A stretch of 64,000 nt of DNA from a bacterium. GTDB taxonomy: Bacteria > Patescibacteriota > Gracilibacteria > BD1-5 > UBA6164. A model generated the notes under the pieces. That model saw only the letters and a program-made list of their open reading frames with translations, was not told the DNA's origin and searched no databases. Location: assembly GCA_024635475.1 (NCBI GenBank), contig JAGXIW010000006.1:1-64000 (forward strand). Reading direction: 5' to 3'. This document shows, one piece after another, positions 21,659 to 33,079 of this stretch (positions within the stretch are counted from its first letter, which is position 1; each line of letters opens with the position of its first letter). The translations under genes were made by a program, and so were the position numbers.

Positions 21659-23430
21659 ATTTCATTATTAGTTAATACTTTAATTACATCATCTAGAGAT
21701 GAATAACTTGATGATAAAAATGCTAATCAATTTCTTCAATGAAATACTCCCCTTAGATTACATATTTTTCTAATATGATCAATTTTATTTCTTTTATTAA
21801 TCAATTCAGTTATTTTTTTATTATTTTCATCTTTATTTATTAAAGTTACTTCAGATGCAATATCTTTTTCAAGAGTCACAATTTCATGTGATAAAAAAAC
21901 ATCAAATTCTCATAACGATTTTTCTTCTAATTCATTTAATTGACTTACTTTATCTCTAAGTGAATAATGTTTTAAATCTTTTTTTGAATGAGGAATATTT
22001 GAAACAAATATAGATTTAGCTTTAGTTTTTGAATTTTTATCTCCTTTATGTAAACATATAACACAATAATTTAATTTTGAAAACTCTACATTCTCGCTAG
22101 TACTTAAATATTGATAAAATGCCTCAGGTGGTATTCACGAATAACTTAATGAAATTTCTTTATTATATGAAAAATATACTACATTATCTACAACTTCTAT
22201 TTCTAAAACTCCTTTTTTTCTTAATTCATCAACTTTATTAATTTCTTCTTTTGTTGATTTATTATTTAATAATCATTTTAATTTTGTATATTCTGGAAAA
22301 CGACTAAAAGACTGTTTCATTTCTAATACTTTTTCATCGATAATTTTTTGAAATAATCTACTTGATTTGCTAAATAGTTTATACAAATCATTTGTTTCAT
22401 TAAAATCAGGATTAGTTATATATTTAATCATTTCTGGCACCATGTTTAGTATTGCATTTCATACTACTGTATCAAAAATTGCCAATTTCATTTTTTTTCT
22501 ATTTTCAAACTCTTCTCAAGTTAACTCTTCATCAGATCAATCATTTTTATTTACCTTGTATAATTTATTCTTATTATCTAAATCTAAATTATTCGAATAA
22601 TATTTTCTCAAATTATAAATAAGTATTGCTATTCAAGTAATTATTTTATGCAATTCTTGCGATTGTTCAGATACTTTTAAATTCAAATCTCAATTTAATG
22701 CAGCATCATTTATCAAATCTCTATGTTTTCTAGCATCTTTAGGGTATAATAATGCAAAATGAGATAAAATTGAATCCGTATCTAAATATCATGAAGTCAT
22801 AGGAATAAAATCATTTAAGAATTCTTTTAATCTAATTTTAGGTTTATTTCAACTTTTTTCCACAACTTGTTTATTAAATCTATCTTTTTTTTGTAAAGCC
22901 CCACATAATTCATAAAGTTGAATTAATAAAGAGGTTCATAGAGGTTTATTAGCTCCTTGATTTAACTCCTTTTTACTTATATTATTTTCATCTATAAAAT
23001 CTAATACTTTACTTACAGCAACTTTAGTATCTGTATTTCATTCAGTAAAATTCAATCAATGGTGATCAAAACAAGCTCATTTTCAATAACAATCTAGAAA
23101 TATTCCTAAATCAGAAACATCTCATAAGAGTGTTTCTAAATAATCTCTATCCTCTACAAACAATGAAGGCATTCTATTTAAAGTATCACTGTATATATCC
23201 CTTGCTGATTCAATTAATAATTCAGATAATTTAATTAATTGTTTTAACTCATTGAATTCTGATTCTTTTTTTATTAATTTATCTTCTAATTCTTTAACTT
23301 TTTCAGGATCACAACAATAAAGTATTTTCTCTTTAGTAAGTAAGATTTGATCCTCCGCTTTTTCAGCATACAATCTAATTGAACTTGTATCAAAAGACTT
23401 ACTTCAAATTATTTTTCTTATATTTCTCAT
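21646..23430 (-). CDS. Uncharacterised protein coupled to the possible synthetase
   Basis: 594 residues, soluble, with an N-terminal coiled coil (about 45-75). The segment ACFDHHGLNF (about residue 125), followed by GTSLLIQLYELCG and YLDTDSILSHFA, is spaced somewhat like the DHH motif and the downstream Asp motif of DHH phosphoesterases, but the N-terminal DxD motifs are not evident. Later, VFLSHEIVTLEKD precedes a charged helical tail. Its stop (TAA 21648-21646) overlaps the start of the next gene. A two-gene toxin-antitoxin or nucleotide-metabolism module is possible, not shown. Confidence 0.65.
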
Positions 23431-23565
23431 AATTTATTCAAAAAAATCAATATAGTTTGAAATTAACAATTTTTTAAGTAATATTTATTCATCACAATAA
23501 TAAAGGAATTACTTTTAATTACAATTTCTTATTTATATAATTATTTTAACACATTGTAAACTTTT

Positions 23566-24936
23566 ATGCAAAAACTAGAATTACTTATGCCAGCCTGAAG
23601 TATGGAAAAACTTAAATTTGCATTTGCTTATTGAGCTAATGCCGTTTATGTGTGAGTCCCTATGTTTTCACTTCGTGCAAGAACTAATGAATTTACGATA
23701 GAAACACTAAAGGATGCAATTAATTATACTAGAAACCTGCCCTGAGACAAAAAAATATATTTCACTGCAAATATCTATGCTCATAACATAAAAATTAAAC
23801 CATTTTTAGCACAATTTAAAAAGATGTATGAATTAAAACCAGATGCATTTATAATGGCTGATCCTGGACTTATATATCTTGTGAGAAAGGAATTTCCAGA
23901 TGCAATAATACATTTATCAGTTCAAGCAAATAATACAAATTGGGCTCAAGTAGAATTTTGGAAAACCCAATGAATAAAAAGAATTATTCTAAGTAGAGAA
24001 ATAAGTATCAAAGAAATCAAAGAAATTCACGAAAAAGTACCAGATATAGAACTTGAATCATTTATTCATTGAGCTATTTGTATGGCTTATAGTGGTAGAT
24101 GTCTTATATCAAATTATCTATCAAATAGAGACTCAAATCAATGAACTTGTAGTCATTCTTGTCGTTGGGAATATAAAGTATTTAAAGATGAAAAATCAGA
24201 AGAAGAACTAGAAATAGCAACAGGAAGACCAAACGATTATGAGGAACTGACTTGAAATTATTATTTAGAAGAAAAGGGAAGACCTGGAGAACTTATGGAT
24301 ATAGATGAAGACGAATATGGTACATACTTGATGAATTCTCGCGATTTAATGGCTATAGATTATATACAAGAATTGAAAGATGCTTGAGTAATAAGCTTTA
24401 AAGTAGAATGAAGAAATAAAACTATAAATTACTTAGCATCTGTATGACTCTCTTATAGAAAAGCAATTGATGCAATAGAAGCCTGAATTACTTATGATAG
24501 CAAAAAATTGGCTCTAGAATTATTTTCAATTGCAAATAGGTGATACATACCTGGTTTTTTAGCTTGAAATCCAAATAGCAATGCACAATTTTATGAGAGA
24601 AATTGAAGTTTCTGAACAAAGTCATTTTGCTGAATTGTAAGATCTTATGATGAAAAAGAAAAATTGGCTAGAATAGAAGTAAAAAATATATTTAAATTAT
24701 GAGATTCTATTGAATTTTTTAATCCAACAGAAATTTGGACAGAAAAAGTAACAAAAATATATAAAATAAATGTTATAAATCATAGTTTATGAAAAAATCT
24801 AGACATAGGGGATAGTTTCAATAAAAAATATGTGACTGAGGAAGAAAGTGCTCATTGATGAGGATATGAAGTATGGATAAATTGCACTAAAAATCCTTGA
24901 GAATTTGCACTTATAAGAAAAAATATGGATTTTTAA
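23566..24936 (+). CDS. Peptidase U32 family protein (TrhP/RlhA/UbiU-like, Fe-S)
   Basis: 456 residues. Begins ELLMPAGSMEKLKFAFAYGANAVYVG, the U32 TIM-barrel start. Four cysteines in the region CMAYSGRC ... TCSHSC (about residues 179-203) are the 4Fe-4S ligands of the family, and FKVEGRNKTINYLA is the conserved strand after them. Despite the name, characterised members hydroxylate tRNA (TrhP), rRNA (RlhA) or quinones (UbiU/V); TrhP uses prephenate. With no quinone genes in view, RNA hydroxylation is the likelier role. Confidence 0.85.
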
Positions 24937-24963
24937 TTCTCTATAAATGCTAAAGGGATCCTT

Positions 24964-25557
24964 TTACTCCTTTTTCTTACCTCATTTTTTAATCTCTGCA
25001 ATTATATAAACCAAAAAACTTACAAATATCCAGAAAAATATTCTAAATGAAACTAAAAAAAACAATATATACAAACTCAAATATGTCCTATCTTTTAAGT
25101 AAATTATGATATTTGAAATATTTCATAAAAATCAAAATAAATCATTTACAAATCATATAGGAACTACAGAATTAACTCTTATATAAGCAAAAATAGATAA
25201 AAGAAAGAAAGGTATTGCAATTCAAAAACTAAATGAGCCAAGTTTATTATTATATACTTTAAAAGTTATAAAATCACTTATAGTAAGTATAATTCCAAAA
25301 ACCGGAATAAATAAAGTTAAAAATGACAATATAAATGATTTATTTAAAAGTAAAAATGATGAATTATGAACAACTAACTTAAAACATTCTGGAGATTGTA
25401 AAGCTTTGATATATAAATTTGCAACTATAAAAAATAAAAATCATATAATAACTCAAAAATAAAACTTATGAAGTTTTTCAAGTCATAAGAATATAAAACT
25501 CAAACCTGATAATAATGAAATAACAATTATAAAATAATCAATATTTGTGAAACTCAT
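24964..25557 (-). CDS. Uncharacterised multi-pass membrane protein
   Basis: 197 residues with about five hydrophobic segments and few charges until the Lys-rich C-terminus (IKKGGKKKE). No motif recognised. The size and pattern resemble small conserved membrane proteins of Patescibacteria. It converges with the U32 gene, whose stop is 28 nt away; a small AAAGG/CCTTT hairpin lies between them. Confidence 0.75.
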
Positions 25558-25680
25558 AAAAATAAAAATTTGTTTGTAAAATTATTAAAACAATTTTAAG
25601 TAATAATATGGAAAAAGCAAAATAATATTTTTTCATAAAAAAACTAACTATATTTGAATATTTTTCGATATAATCTTAGG

Positions 25681-25760
25681 AAAAACAAAAAAAACCTCAA
25701 AAATCGCAAAATTTTAAGTTTCTGATATTTATTGGCTTATTACAGCGATTTTATTTTTTT
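25681..25760 (+). ncRNA. Candidate small RNA with terminator, ~80 nt
   Basis: A TATAAT box at 25669-25674 is followed by an 80-nt stretch with no ORF that ends in AAAATCGC (25700-25707) pairing with GCGATTTT (25745-25752), a 37-nt loop and A-T8. There is no rightward gene to serve, so this is either a free-standing small RNA or a stray terminator. The -35 is poor. Confidence 0.35.
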
Positions 25761-26025
25761 TAAAATAGGTGAGAGAGTAATGATATATTAAATGTAAAAA
25801 AAAATGAAAAATAATTTACATAAAATTAATGTGTAGTTTAAAAATACTTAAAATACTTAAAAAAATATAAAATTCTACAAAAAAAAGTTTTTAACAATTT
25901 GTTAACAAAGCTAAAATTTGATATATTTTAATTTACAAAATATTACAAAAGAGAAGTGATGAATAAAAATACATATTAGTTCACATAATATAACTTATGT
26001 GTACATATTAATACTAAATAAACAA
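25761..26025. other. Non-coding stretch, very A/T-rich
   Basis: No ORF with a plausible start. It contains the inverted repeat TTAACAA/TTGTTAA at 25891-25905 (one-base spacer), which could be a protein-binding site, a direct repeat AAAATACTT near 25840, and ACATAA/TTATGT near 25983-26000. Nothing else seen. Confidence 0.5.
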
Positions 26026-26051
26026 AAAGACTATAATTACTTATAGTCTTT
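26026..26051. terminator. Bidirectional terminator downstream of pilT
   Basis: AAAGACTATAA (26026-26036) and its exact complement (26041-26051) around a TTAC loop; A-rich left flank and T-rich right arm allow use on both strands. It lies 24 nt beyond the pilT stop. Confidence 0.75.
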
Positions 26052-26074
26052 AATATTCTAATTTTTTAAGAAAA

Positions 26075-27109
26075 TTAATTTTTAATATTCTTATTATAAT
26101 TTTCTTCTGAAATAAGTTTTTTATTGTACAAATATTCTAAATATTTATTCATAGTTATCATACCATCTTGAGCTGAAGTTTCAATAACACTATTGATTTG
26201 ATGAATAGCCCCTTTTCTTATCATATTTGAAATTGAAGTGTTATTTACAAGTATCTCTACAGCTGCTATTCTACCTCAATTAGTAGTATCTGATCTCTTA
26301 ATTAAATCTTGCCACACTATTCATATCAATGATTCACTTAATTGTTGAGTAATTTGATCCCTTTCATCAGATGGAAACATATCTATTATTCTAGAAATAG
26401 TTCTAGCAGTTCAAGATGTATGTAGAGTTGCTAACACTAAATTTCAAGTTTCAGCAGCACGAAGTGCTAATCTAAATGTATCTAAATCCCTCATTTCTCA
26501 TACCATAATTACGTCTGAAGCCTGTCTAAGAGCATATTTTAACCCATTTTCAAAACTTAATGTATTTATTCACACTTCCCTTTGCTCTATCAATGATTTT
26601 TCACAGGTATATACAAATTCTATCGGATCCTCAATAGTGATTATATGTTTTTTCTTTGTCTTGTTTATATAATTTAATAGACTAGCTAAAGTAGTAGATT
26701 TCCCTGCTCAAACTGATCAAGTAATTAAAATTAATCCACTTTTTTTATTTGTAAAATTTAAAACACTAGGTGGTAAAGATAATTCTTCAAAATTTGGTAA
26801 TACAGATCTTATAGGTCTAAAAACCATTCAATATCCACTTCTCTGAAAAAAAGCATTTATTCTAAATCTACTGTATCATTTCAAATCTAGAGAAAAATCA
26901 AGTTCCATATTTGTCATTAATTTTTCTTTTTGAGCTTGAGACATAATTGTAATTATTTCTTTTTCAAATACTTCTTTATCAAGTATGGGATAATTTTCAA
27001 AATAATGTATTTCTCAATCTATTTTAAAGCTCGGATAGCTTCCAGAAGCAAGTATTATATCTGAAGCATTTTTTTCTAAAGCTTCTTTTAAAATCTCAGT
27101 TATAAGCAT
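26075..27109 (-). CDS. pilT: Type IV pilus retraction ATPase PilT
   Basis: 344 residues. Walker A is [17 protein letters not shown], the Asp box IEDPIEFV and Walker [38 protein letters not shown] contains the His box typical of PilT. The N-terminal ~100 residues are the PAS-like domain. PilT powers pilus retraction at the inner membrane. With the pilins at 32180-32983 and 43957-44580 it indicates functional type IV pili, which in this host-attached lineage probably mediate contact. Divergent from the thr attenuator unit. Confidence 0.94.
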
Positions 27110-27182
27110 AAGTAATAGGTGATTAATAAATATTACTAATATTACTAGAATTATAACATATTAAATAAAATAATACAAACTT

Positions 27183-27210
27183 TTGACTTAGTAATTTTTT
27201 TTATTATATT
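27183..27210 (+). promoter_or_regulatory. Promoter of the thr leader/thrH unit
   Basis: TTGACT at 27183-27188, 16-nt spacer, TATATT at 27205-27210; the leader ATG follows 27 nt later. Confidence 0.6.
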
Positions 27211-27237
27211 AGTCTTAATACTTCTTAAAAAGCACAT

Positions 27238-27291
27238 ATGAGGCTAGCACTACTGGATACCTTAATTACAACAAATCTTCTACATAAGTAG
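27238..27291 (+). CDS. Threonine-codon leader peptide of the thrH-thrS attenuator
   Basis: A 17-residue ORF, ATG to TAG, with the run DTLITTNLL: Thr codons at 27259, 27268 and 27271 plus an Ile codon between. CTAC (27280-27283) pairs with GTAG (27288-27291) as a small pause hairpin; AAGTAG (27286-27291) can instead pair with CTACTT (27331-27336), which breaks the terminator at 27326-27351. TAGCAC (27245-27250) also complements GTGCTA (27304-27309). The layout equals the other three attenuators, with weaker stems. The enriched residue agrees with the downstream genes. Confidence 0.65.
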   Translation: MRLALLDTLITTNLLHK

Positions 27292-27325
27292 TTGTTTGTT
27301 TTTGTGCTATTTTAGTATAAATATA

Positions 27326-27358
27326 ATCTTCTACTTTAAATTGTAGGAGATTTTTTTA
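27326..27358 (+). terminator. Attenuator terminator upstream of thrH
   Basis: ATCTTCTAC (27326-27334) pairs with GTAGGAGAT (27343-27351; one G-T pair), 8-nt loop, then a T-run. It lies between the leader ORF and thrH. Confidence 0.8.
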
Positions 27359-27380
27359 TTTTTTTAAGTCTTATATAATT

Positions 27381-27983
27381 ATGAAACAAACTATATTGTG
27401 TCTTGATATGGAATGAGTTTTAACTCCAGAAATCTGGGAGGAAGTATCAAAAAATACTGGAATACAAGAACTTATGCTTACTACAAAAGATATAGCAGAT
27501 TATGACGAACTTATGAATTATAGAAAAGTACATTTAGATAAAAATTGACTTACTTTAGATAAAATACAAAAAGTTATTTGAACTATAGATTTATTACCAT
27601 GAAGTCTTGATTTTATACATTGGGCTCAAGAAAGAATGCAAGTTATAATTTTATCAGATACTTTTATAGAATTTGCAAAACCACTTCTTAAAAAAATGTG
27701 AAATCCTACTATTTTTTGTCATAATTTGATTATAGAAAATAACAAAATAGTTGATTACAAATTAAGAATAAAAGATCAAAAAACACATGCAGTAAGAAAA
27801 TTTAAAGAATTAAACTTTAAAACTATTGCAGCCTGAGACTCATTTAATGATACAGGTATGTTAAATGAAGCAGATTTTTGATTTTTCTTCAAACCAGGTA
27901 AAAAAGCCACCGATGCCTTTCCCTCAATAGAAATTGCTAACGATTATGAAGAATTAAAAAAACTTATTGAAAGAAGTTTGTAA
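27381..27983 (+). CDS. thrH: ThrH-type HAD phosphatase (phosphoserine/homoserine phosphotransferase)
   Basis: 200 residues, the length of ThrH. HAD motif I is CLDMEGVLTPEIW (nucleophile Asp with Glu in place of the usual second Asp, characteristic of ThrH), motif II IILSDTF, and motif IV AAGDSFNDTGML. ThrH of Pseudomonas transfers phosphate from phosphoserine to homoserine and can replace homoserine kinase (family knowledge). A threonine leader peptide ahead of it and thrS after it support a role in threonine supply here. thrS starts 38 nt downstream. Confidence 0.88.
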
Positions 27984-28021
27984 AAAATAACAATTTAACT
28001 TAATCATTAATTATATTATAT

Positions 28022-29836
28022 ATGAATATCGAAATTAAAAGACACTCTCTGAGCCACATAATGGCACAAGCTATAAAAGAAATGTACCCAAATGTAAAAA
28101 TGGCAATTGGACCAAATATAGAAAACTGATTTTACTACGATTTTGATTTTGGTAGTGAAGAAATCAAAGAAGAAAATCTAAAAGAATTAGAGAAAAAAAT
28201 GAAAAAAATAATTTCTCAAAATCAAAAGTTTGAACAATATGATTTGGACTTCGATGAAGCTCTATCCTATCTTAAAGAAAAAAATGAAGATTACAAAGTA
28301 GAAATGGCTATGGAATTAAAAGAAAAATGAATCAATAAAATAAGCTTCTATAAAAACATAATGCAAAACTGAAATATAAGTTATATAGATATGTGTAGTG
28401 GTCCTCATGTAGAAAACTCAAACAAATTGGATTCAAATGCATATAAACTAGACAAAATAGCTTGAGCATACTGGAAATGAGATAGTAATAATAAGATGCT
28501 TACTCGTATATATTGACTAGCTTTTGATACTCGTGAAGAACTTGATAACCACATAAAATTATTAGAAGAAGCGAAAAAAAGAGATCATAGAGTACTTTGA
28601 AAAAAACTAAAATTATTTACTTTTTCAGATAAAGTATGATTAGGACTTCCTCTTTGGCTTCCAGCGGGTTGAATGCTTTGGAAACAAGTAGAAGATTTTT
28701 GGAAAGAAACACACGAAAAAGCATGATATGACTTTGTAAGAACACCTCATATAGGTAACAAAATACTTTGGGAAACTTCAGGACATTGGGGGTTTTATGC
28801 GGATAGTATGTATCCTCCTATGGAAGTATGACAAAGTTTAGAAGAAGCTAAGGTATGAGAAAAAGCAAAAGAATCAGAGACTTTTTTACTTAAACCTATG
28901 AATTGTCCTTTTCATGTTGAAATCTACAATGATGAACCAAAAAGTTATAGAGACTTCCCTCTTAGATGGGCAGAATCTGGTACTGTGTACAGATTTGAGA
29001 AAAAATGACAATTAAATTGACTTACTAGAGTAAGAGGTTTTACTCAAGATGATGCACATATAATTTGTCGTCTAGATCAAGTTGAAGATGAATTAAAAAA
29101 AGTAGTTAATTTTATACTATATATATTTGAAAGCTTTTGATTTGATAAAAATAAAATAAAAGTATATTTATCACTAAGAGATCCAAATAATAAAGAAAAA
29201 TATTCATGAAATGATGAATGATGGGACTTTACTCAGTCTGTACTAGAAAAAGTTGCAAAAGAAATGAAATTGGATTATATAGCCGAAGAATGAGAAGCAG
29301 CTTTTTATTGACCAAAACTTGACTTCAAAATCAAAGATGTCTTGGGTAGAGAATGGCAATGTTCTACTCTACAATTTGATTTCAATCTACCAAATAGATT
29401 TGATATGACTTTTACAAATTCAAATTGAGAACAGGAAAGACCTTATATGCTTCATAGAGCATTATTTTGATCATTTGAAAGATTTTTATGACTATTAATA
29501 GAAAACTATGCTTGAGTATTCCCTCTTTGGTTAGCTCCAAAACAAGTTATAATAATTCCTGTATGAGAAAATTTTATGGATTATGCAGATAAAGTTTATA
29601 ACAAATTAAAAGAAAATTGAATAAGAGTTAGTTTAGATTCAAGTGCAGATTCACTAAATAAAAAAGTAAGAAATGCAGAAAAAATGCATATAAACTATAT
29701 ACTTGTCGTTTGAGAACAAGAAGAAAAAGATAATTCAGTTTCAGTAAGAAATTACAAAACAAAGGAACAAATAGTAGAAAAAGTTGATAATTTTATAAAT
29801 AAAGTTAAAATTGAGGTTGTAGAAAAAAAATTATAA
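28022..29836 (+). CDS. thrS: Threonyl-tRNA synthetase without TGS domain
   Basis: 604 residues, about 40 fewer than E. coli ThrS. It begins directly with the editing domain, [11 protein letters not shown] (HxxxH) and the later CSGPHVENS, so the N-terminal TGS domain is missing. The class II core shows KPMNCPFH with zinc ligand Cys295, [12 protein letters not shown] (motif 2), [12 protein letters not shown] and [18 protein letters not shown] (motif 3). The anticodon-binding domain covers the last ~100 residues. Downstream of thrH, so probably under the same threonine attenuator, giving a starvation-responsive synthetase. Confidence 0.94.
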
Positions 29837-29859
29837 AATTATCTATAATTCCCCCTTTT

Positions 29860-30546
29860 ATGAAAAAAATATTTTTAACATTATTTTTTGTTATATTACT
29901 AACTTCTTGTGCTTCAAAAGAAGAAGTTACAAAAAAAGTAGATCCAAAACAGATTTTAGTAAATAAGTTAAAACAAGAAACACTAAATGAAAGAAGCAAA
30001 TTTGATAAAAATAATACTCGGACAAAAGTAGAAACTTTAACTTGATTTTTATGTTTTGATGAAACTATAAGTATACCTTTTGTAAAAGTATCAGTAAATA
30101 CAAAAAATTGTAAACAAGAAAAATGAGATGATTTTATTTATTTTAAAGCTAAATGAAATTCATTATATAAAATTAATAAAAATCAAGAAGAACTGATAAT
30201 AAAAACCCATCCTAAATTAGAAACTTCTTATGTATGAGATAATATAAAAAATGAGATAATATATGGATTTAAAAATATATTGGAACAAAAATATTGTAAT
30301 TATGTCAAATTAGTAAAAAAAGACTTTTTAAAAAATGATAATAATAAAGAAGTTTATATAATATGAGCTATTTGATTATATAGAACTGAATCCAACAGTC
30401 AAATAATTAAAGACCCCAATACTCTTATTTGTGAATGATATTATCCAAACAAAAAGTTTATAATTTATGATACTAAAAAACCTACTATTTTTTTAGAGGT
30501 CCAATTTGATAAACTAGTTAATCTCTATACATTAAAATTTGATTAA
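29860..30546 (+). CDS. Putative lipoprotein
   Basis: 228 residues. Lys-rich start and hydrophobic segment lead to the lipobox LLTSC (Cys near residue 17), so it should be processed by signal peptidase II and anchored to the outer face of the membrane. The mature part has several further cysteines and no recognised domain. It starts 24 nt after thrS and may be co-transcribed. First of a run of exported proteins up to 39.4 kb. Confidence 0.75.
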
Positions 30547-30645
30547 ATTATTAAATTAAATTTTTTATCCTTTATTTTCCTTAACCTATTTTATTTCTTA
30601 ATTATATTTTTGTTAAAATATTTTTATTTTTTAATATATTAATAT

Positions 30646-31068
30646 ATGGAATTTAAATGAACTAAATTATACAATTTATATTTATGAATTGTTTCCTTTG
30701 TATCTATAATTGCGATTGGTATAAATCTAGGAATAGTACTTACATCAGTATGAAAATATATTTTAATCTCTGATGAAGAATATTTACAATTTAGAGAAAG
30801 TTATAAATTAGAAAATTGTAAAAATCCAACTTATCCTGCAACTGAAGCTCAAATAGAAAAAGGTGGAACTACAATACAAACAAAAGCAATAACACCATCA
30901 GAAGAGGATATACAAAAATGTGAAGAAAAAGTAAGAGAAGATGTGAAATACAGTAGAGGTTATGATCTAAAAGATATGTTTATAACTTCATCTGCATGGT
31001 TTGCAGTATTTTTATTATTTTTTATTTTTCACTATCCTAAATTTTTAAAACTAAAAAAAGAAGATTAA
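30646..31068 (+). CDS. Uncharacterised protein with two transmembrane helices
   Basis: 140 residues. Hydrophobic helices at about 10-37 and 112-131 enclose a ~75-residue loop with two cysteines (ENCKNPTYPAT and IQKCEEK) that could form a disulfide outside the cell. No family recognised. Confidence 0.75.
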
Positions 31069-31092
31069 GGATTATATTTTTTTACCTAAATT

Positions 31093-32007
31093 ATGAGAAA
31101 AATCATATTGTTTATTATTATTTTTGTACTTTTTTTAGATTATTCTTCTGCGGATAATACTGATAAATCATGTTTATGAGGTAAGCATTTTACAAATTAT
31201 AGCAAAGAATGTAATGATAAAAAAGATTTTGAATTGTATGAATGTAGGGTAACAAATTTATGTGATTCTTGTAACAAAACTGATTCAAAAAAAGTATTTG
31301 ATACAGTTCCATATGATGAAGCTAGTACTTATGTAGCTAACCCAACTACTGATGTACTTAAATCTTTACACGAAGTTCAAGAAACATATAAAACAAATAT
31401 GAATTCTATATATAAGTGTGTTTTGATAGATATACAAGAAAGATGATTAGAATATCTAGAAAAAGTTATATCAAGTACGGATAAAACTTGATTAATAAAA
31501 AAAGAATTATCACCAAAGATATCTTCTGAAAAGGCTAAATTAAAATCAAAAAAATCTGCTTTAAAATGTTGATGATTATCAGATGATAATTCTACTTCTA
31601 CTCTAATCAAAAAAGAAGTTCTAGATCAAGTAACTTTTGAGTATTGTAAGTACAATTTCTATCTATTATACCTAAAAGAAGATTATTATAAATATACTAA
31701 GAATATATTATGATTAAAGGAAGAAGAATTAAATGATTCATCTTCATCAAAATCAGTAGAAATAAGTAATATAGCTATTCAATTTAGTAATATAAATGCA
31801 GAAATAAATACTGAAATAATAAAAATACAAAAAGTATTCCCTTTAGCTTATTATGCTTATAGTGAGTATGAAGATAATTATCTTCTACATCTCTTATTAA
31901 CTCTAATTAAACAGGATTATGTATTAGTAAGAGATCAATTATCAAAAGTCTTATGACCTATAAATCAAGTAGCCTACAAGATAAAAGATGCAATGAAAAA
32001 TTATTAG
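31093..32007 (+). CDS. Uncharacterised secreted protein
   Basis: 304 residues with an N-terminal signal peptide (hydrophobic 4-16, probable cleavage after SSA). The mature N-terminus is Cys-rich (about six cysteines, including CRVTNLCDSC), the rest helical with Ser-rich stretches (SSSSKS). No family recognised. It ends with TAG, rarer here than TAA. Confidence 0.75.
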
Positions 32008-32043
32008 AATAGGATATAGAATGTAGAAAATAAGCCACAGTTT

Positions 32044-32072
32044 CTGTCATTCTGAATGAAATGAAGAATCCC
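32044..32072 (+). repeat. REP-like element (GTCATTCTGAA...GAAGAATCCC type)
   Basis: CTGTCATTCTGAATGAAATG followed by AAGAATCCC closely resembles a dispersed intergenic palindrome family common in many bacterial genomes. A partial inverted relative (AGAATCCTTC) lies near 32106. Single copy in this window, so the family membership is by resemblance. Confidence 0.4.
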
Positions 32073-32125
32073 TTAAACTTTGTTTATTGATTTTACAATA
32101 CTAAAAGAATCCTTCGTTATAAGTC

Positions 32126-32166
32126 AAAAAAATAAGACCAAACTTAAGTTTGGTCTTATTTTTTTT
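32126..32166. terminator. Bidirectional terminator
   Basis: A 20-bp perfect palindrome centred at 32145/32146, core GACCAAACTTAAGTTTGGTC, flanked by A7 and T7. It separates the rightward secreted-protein genes from the leftward pilin. Confidence 0.9.
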
Positions 32167-32179
32167 AATCTAGATTAAA

Positions 32180-32983
32180 TTATTGTGCAAAATCTGTTAC
32201 AGCATAAGGAATATGATAATTAGTTGAATCAGATAATCAATTTAATTTTTCTCAATCTATTAAAATTGCAGTACCAGATCATATCAAAGTAGTTGGACAT
32301 AAAGCACTTTCAGTATAACAAGAAGCACTATCATAATCTCAAACTATTTTTGTTATATAAGCATCATCTCAGTCTTTTTTTAGAGTATAAGCTATATTGT
32401 AAGCATTTCAGGTTAAATTTGTAGACCAACTTCAAGATCAAGTATTCTTTTTAAAAGTAGCATAAACATATCTACCTATTCATTTTTCAATAACCTTTGT
32501 TCAATCATTAAGTGTCAAATCTCACAATTCAGGATCATATAAATCCTTACTAAGATATTTTTTTCATAATGTAATTTGAGATATAGTTCATTTCGCTCAT
32601 ATTTGTTTTCAAGTAATAGGATTTGACCAAGTTGAAGTTCCAAATACTTTTCATCATCAATTAGCTGAAGTTACTCATGATAATGCAGATCAATTGTATG
32701 AAACAGTAATTATATTAGAAGGAGTAGCCATTTTACTAGCATCATATCCCCATACATTTGTATCTCATGAGAAAGTATCAACAGCTGGATAATAATTTTT
32801 ATCTGATTTATATTGTTGTAGTGCTGTCTCTATAGTAGACACATCACTTATTTTTCTACCTCAAACTGCTTTATCCACAGCTCAACCAAAATTTTGATAT
32901 GCTACAACTGATATAATTGCAAGAATTGTAATAACAACTAGTAATTCAACCAAGGTAAATCAAAGTTTATTGTTTTTTTTCAT
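32180..32983 (-). CDS. Type IV pilin-like protein
   Basis: 267 residues. The prepilin signature LGFTLVELLVVITILAIIS has the Gly-Phe cleavage site at residues 8-9, Glu at +5, and a 20-residue hydrophobic stalk. The globular part is Gly/Ser/Thr/Tyr-rich with SNIITVSYNGSALSG-type strands, and one Cys pair near the C-terminus (SCYTESALCP) could close the pilin D-loop. Glycines here are mostly TGA codons. Divergent from nothing near;it lies after a strong terminator. Works with PilT and the minor pilin at 43957. Confidence 0.85.
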
Positions 32984-33079
32984 ATAAAGTTATATTAAAT
33001 AAAATAATTACAAAATTAATTATATATATTTTTTTTGATTTGCAAAAAAATATATATAATTAATTCGTTAAAAACAGTT

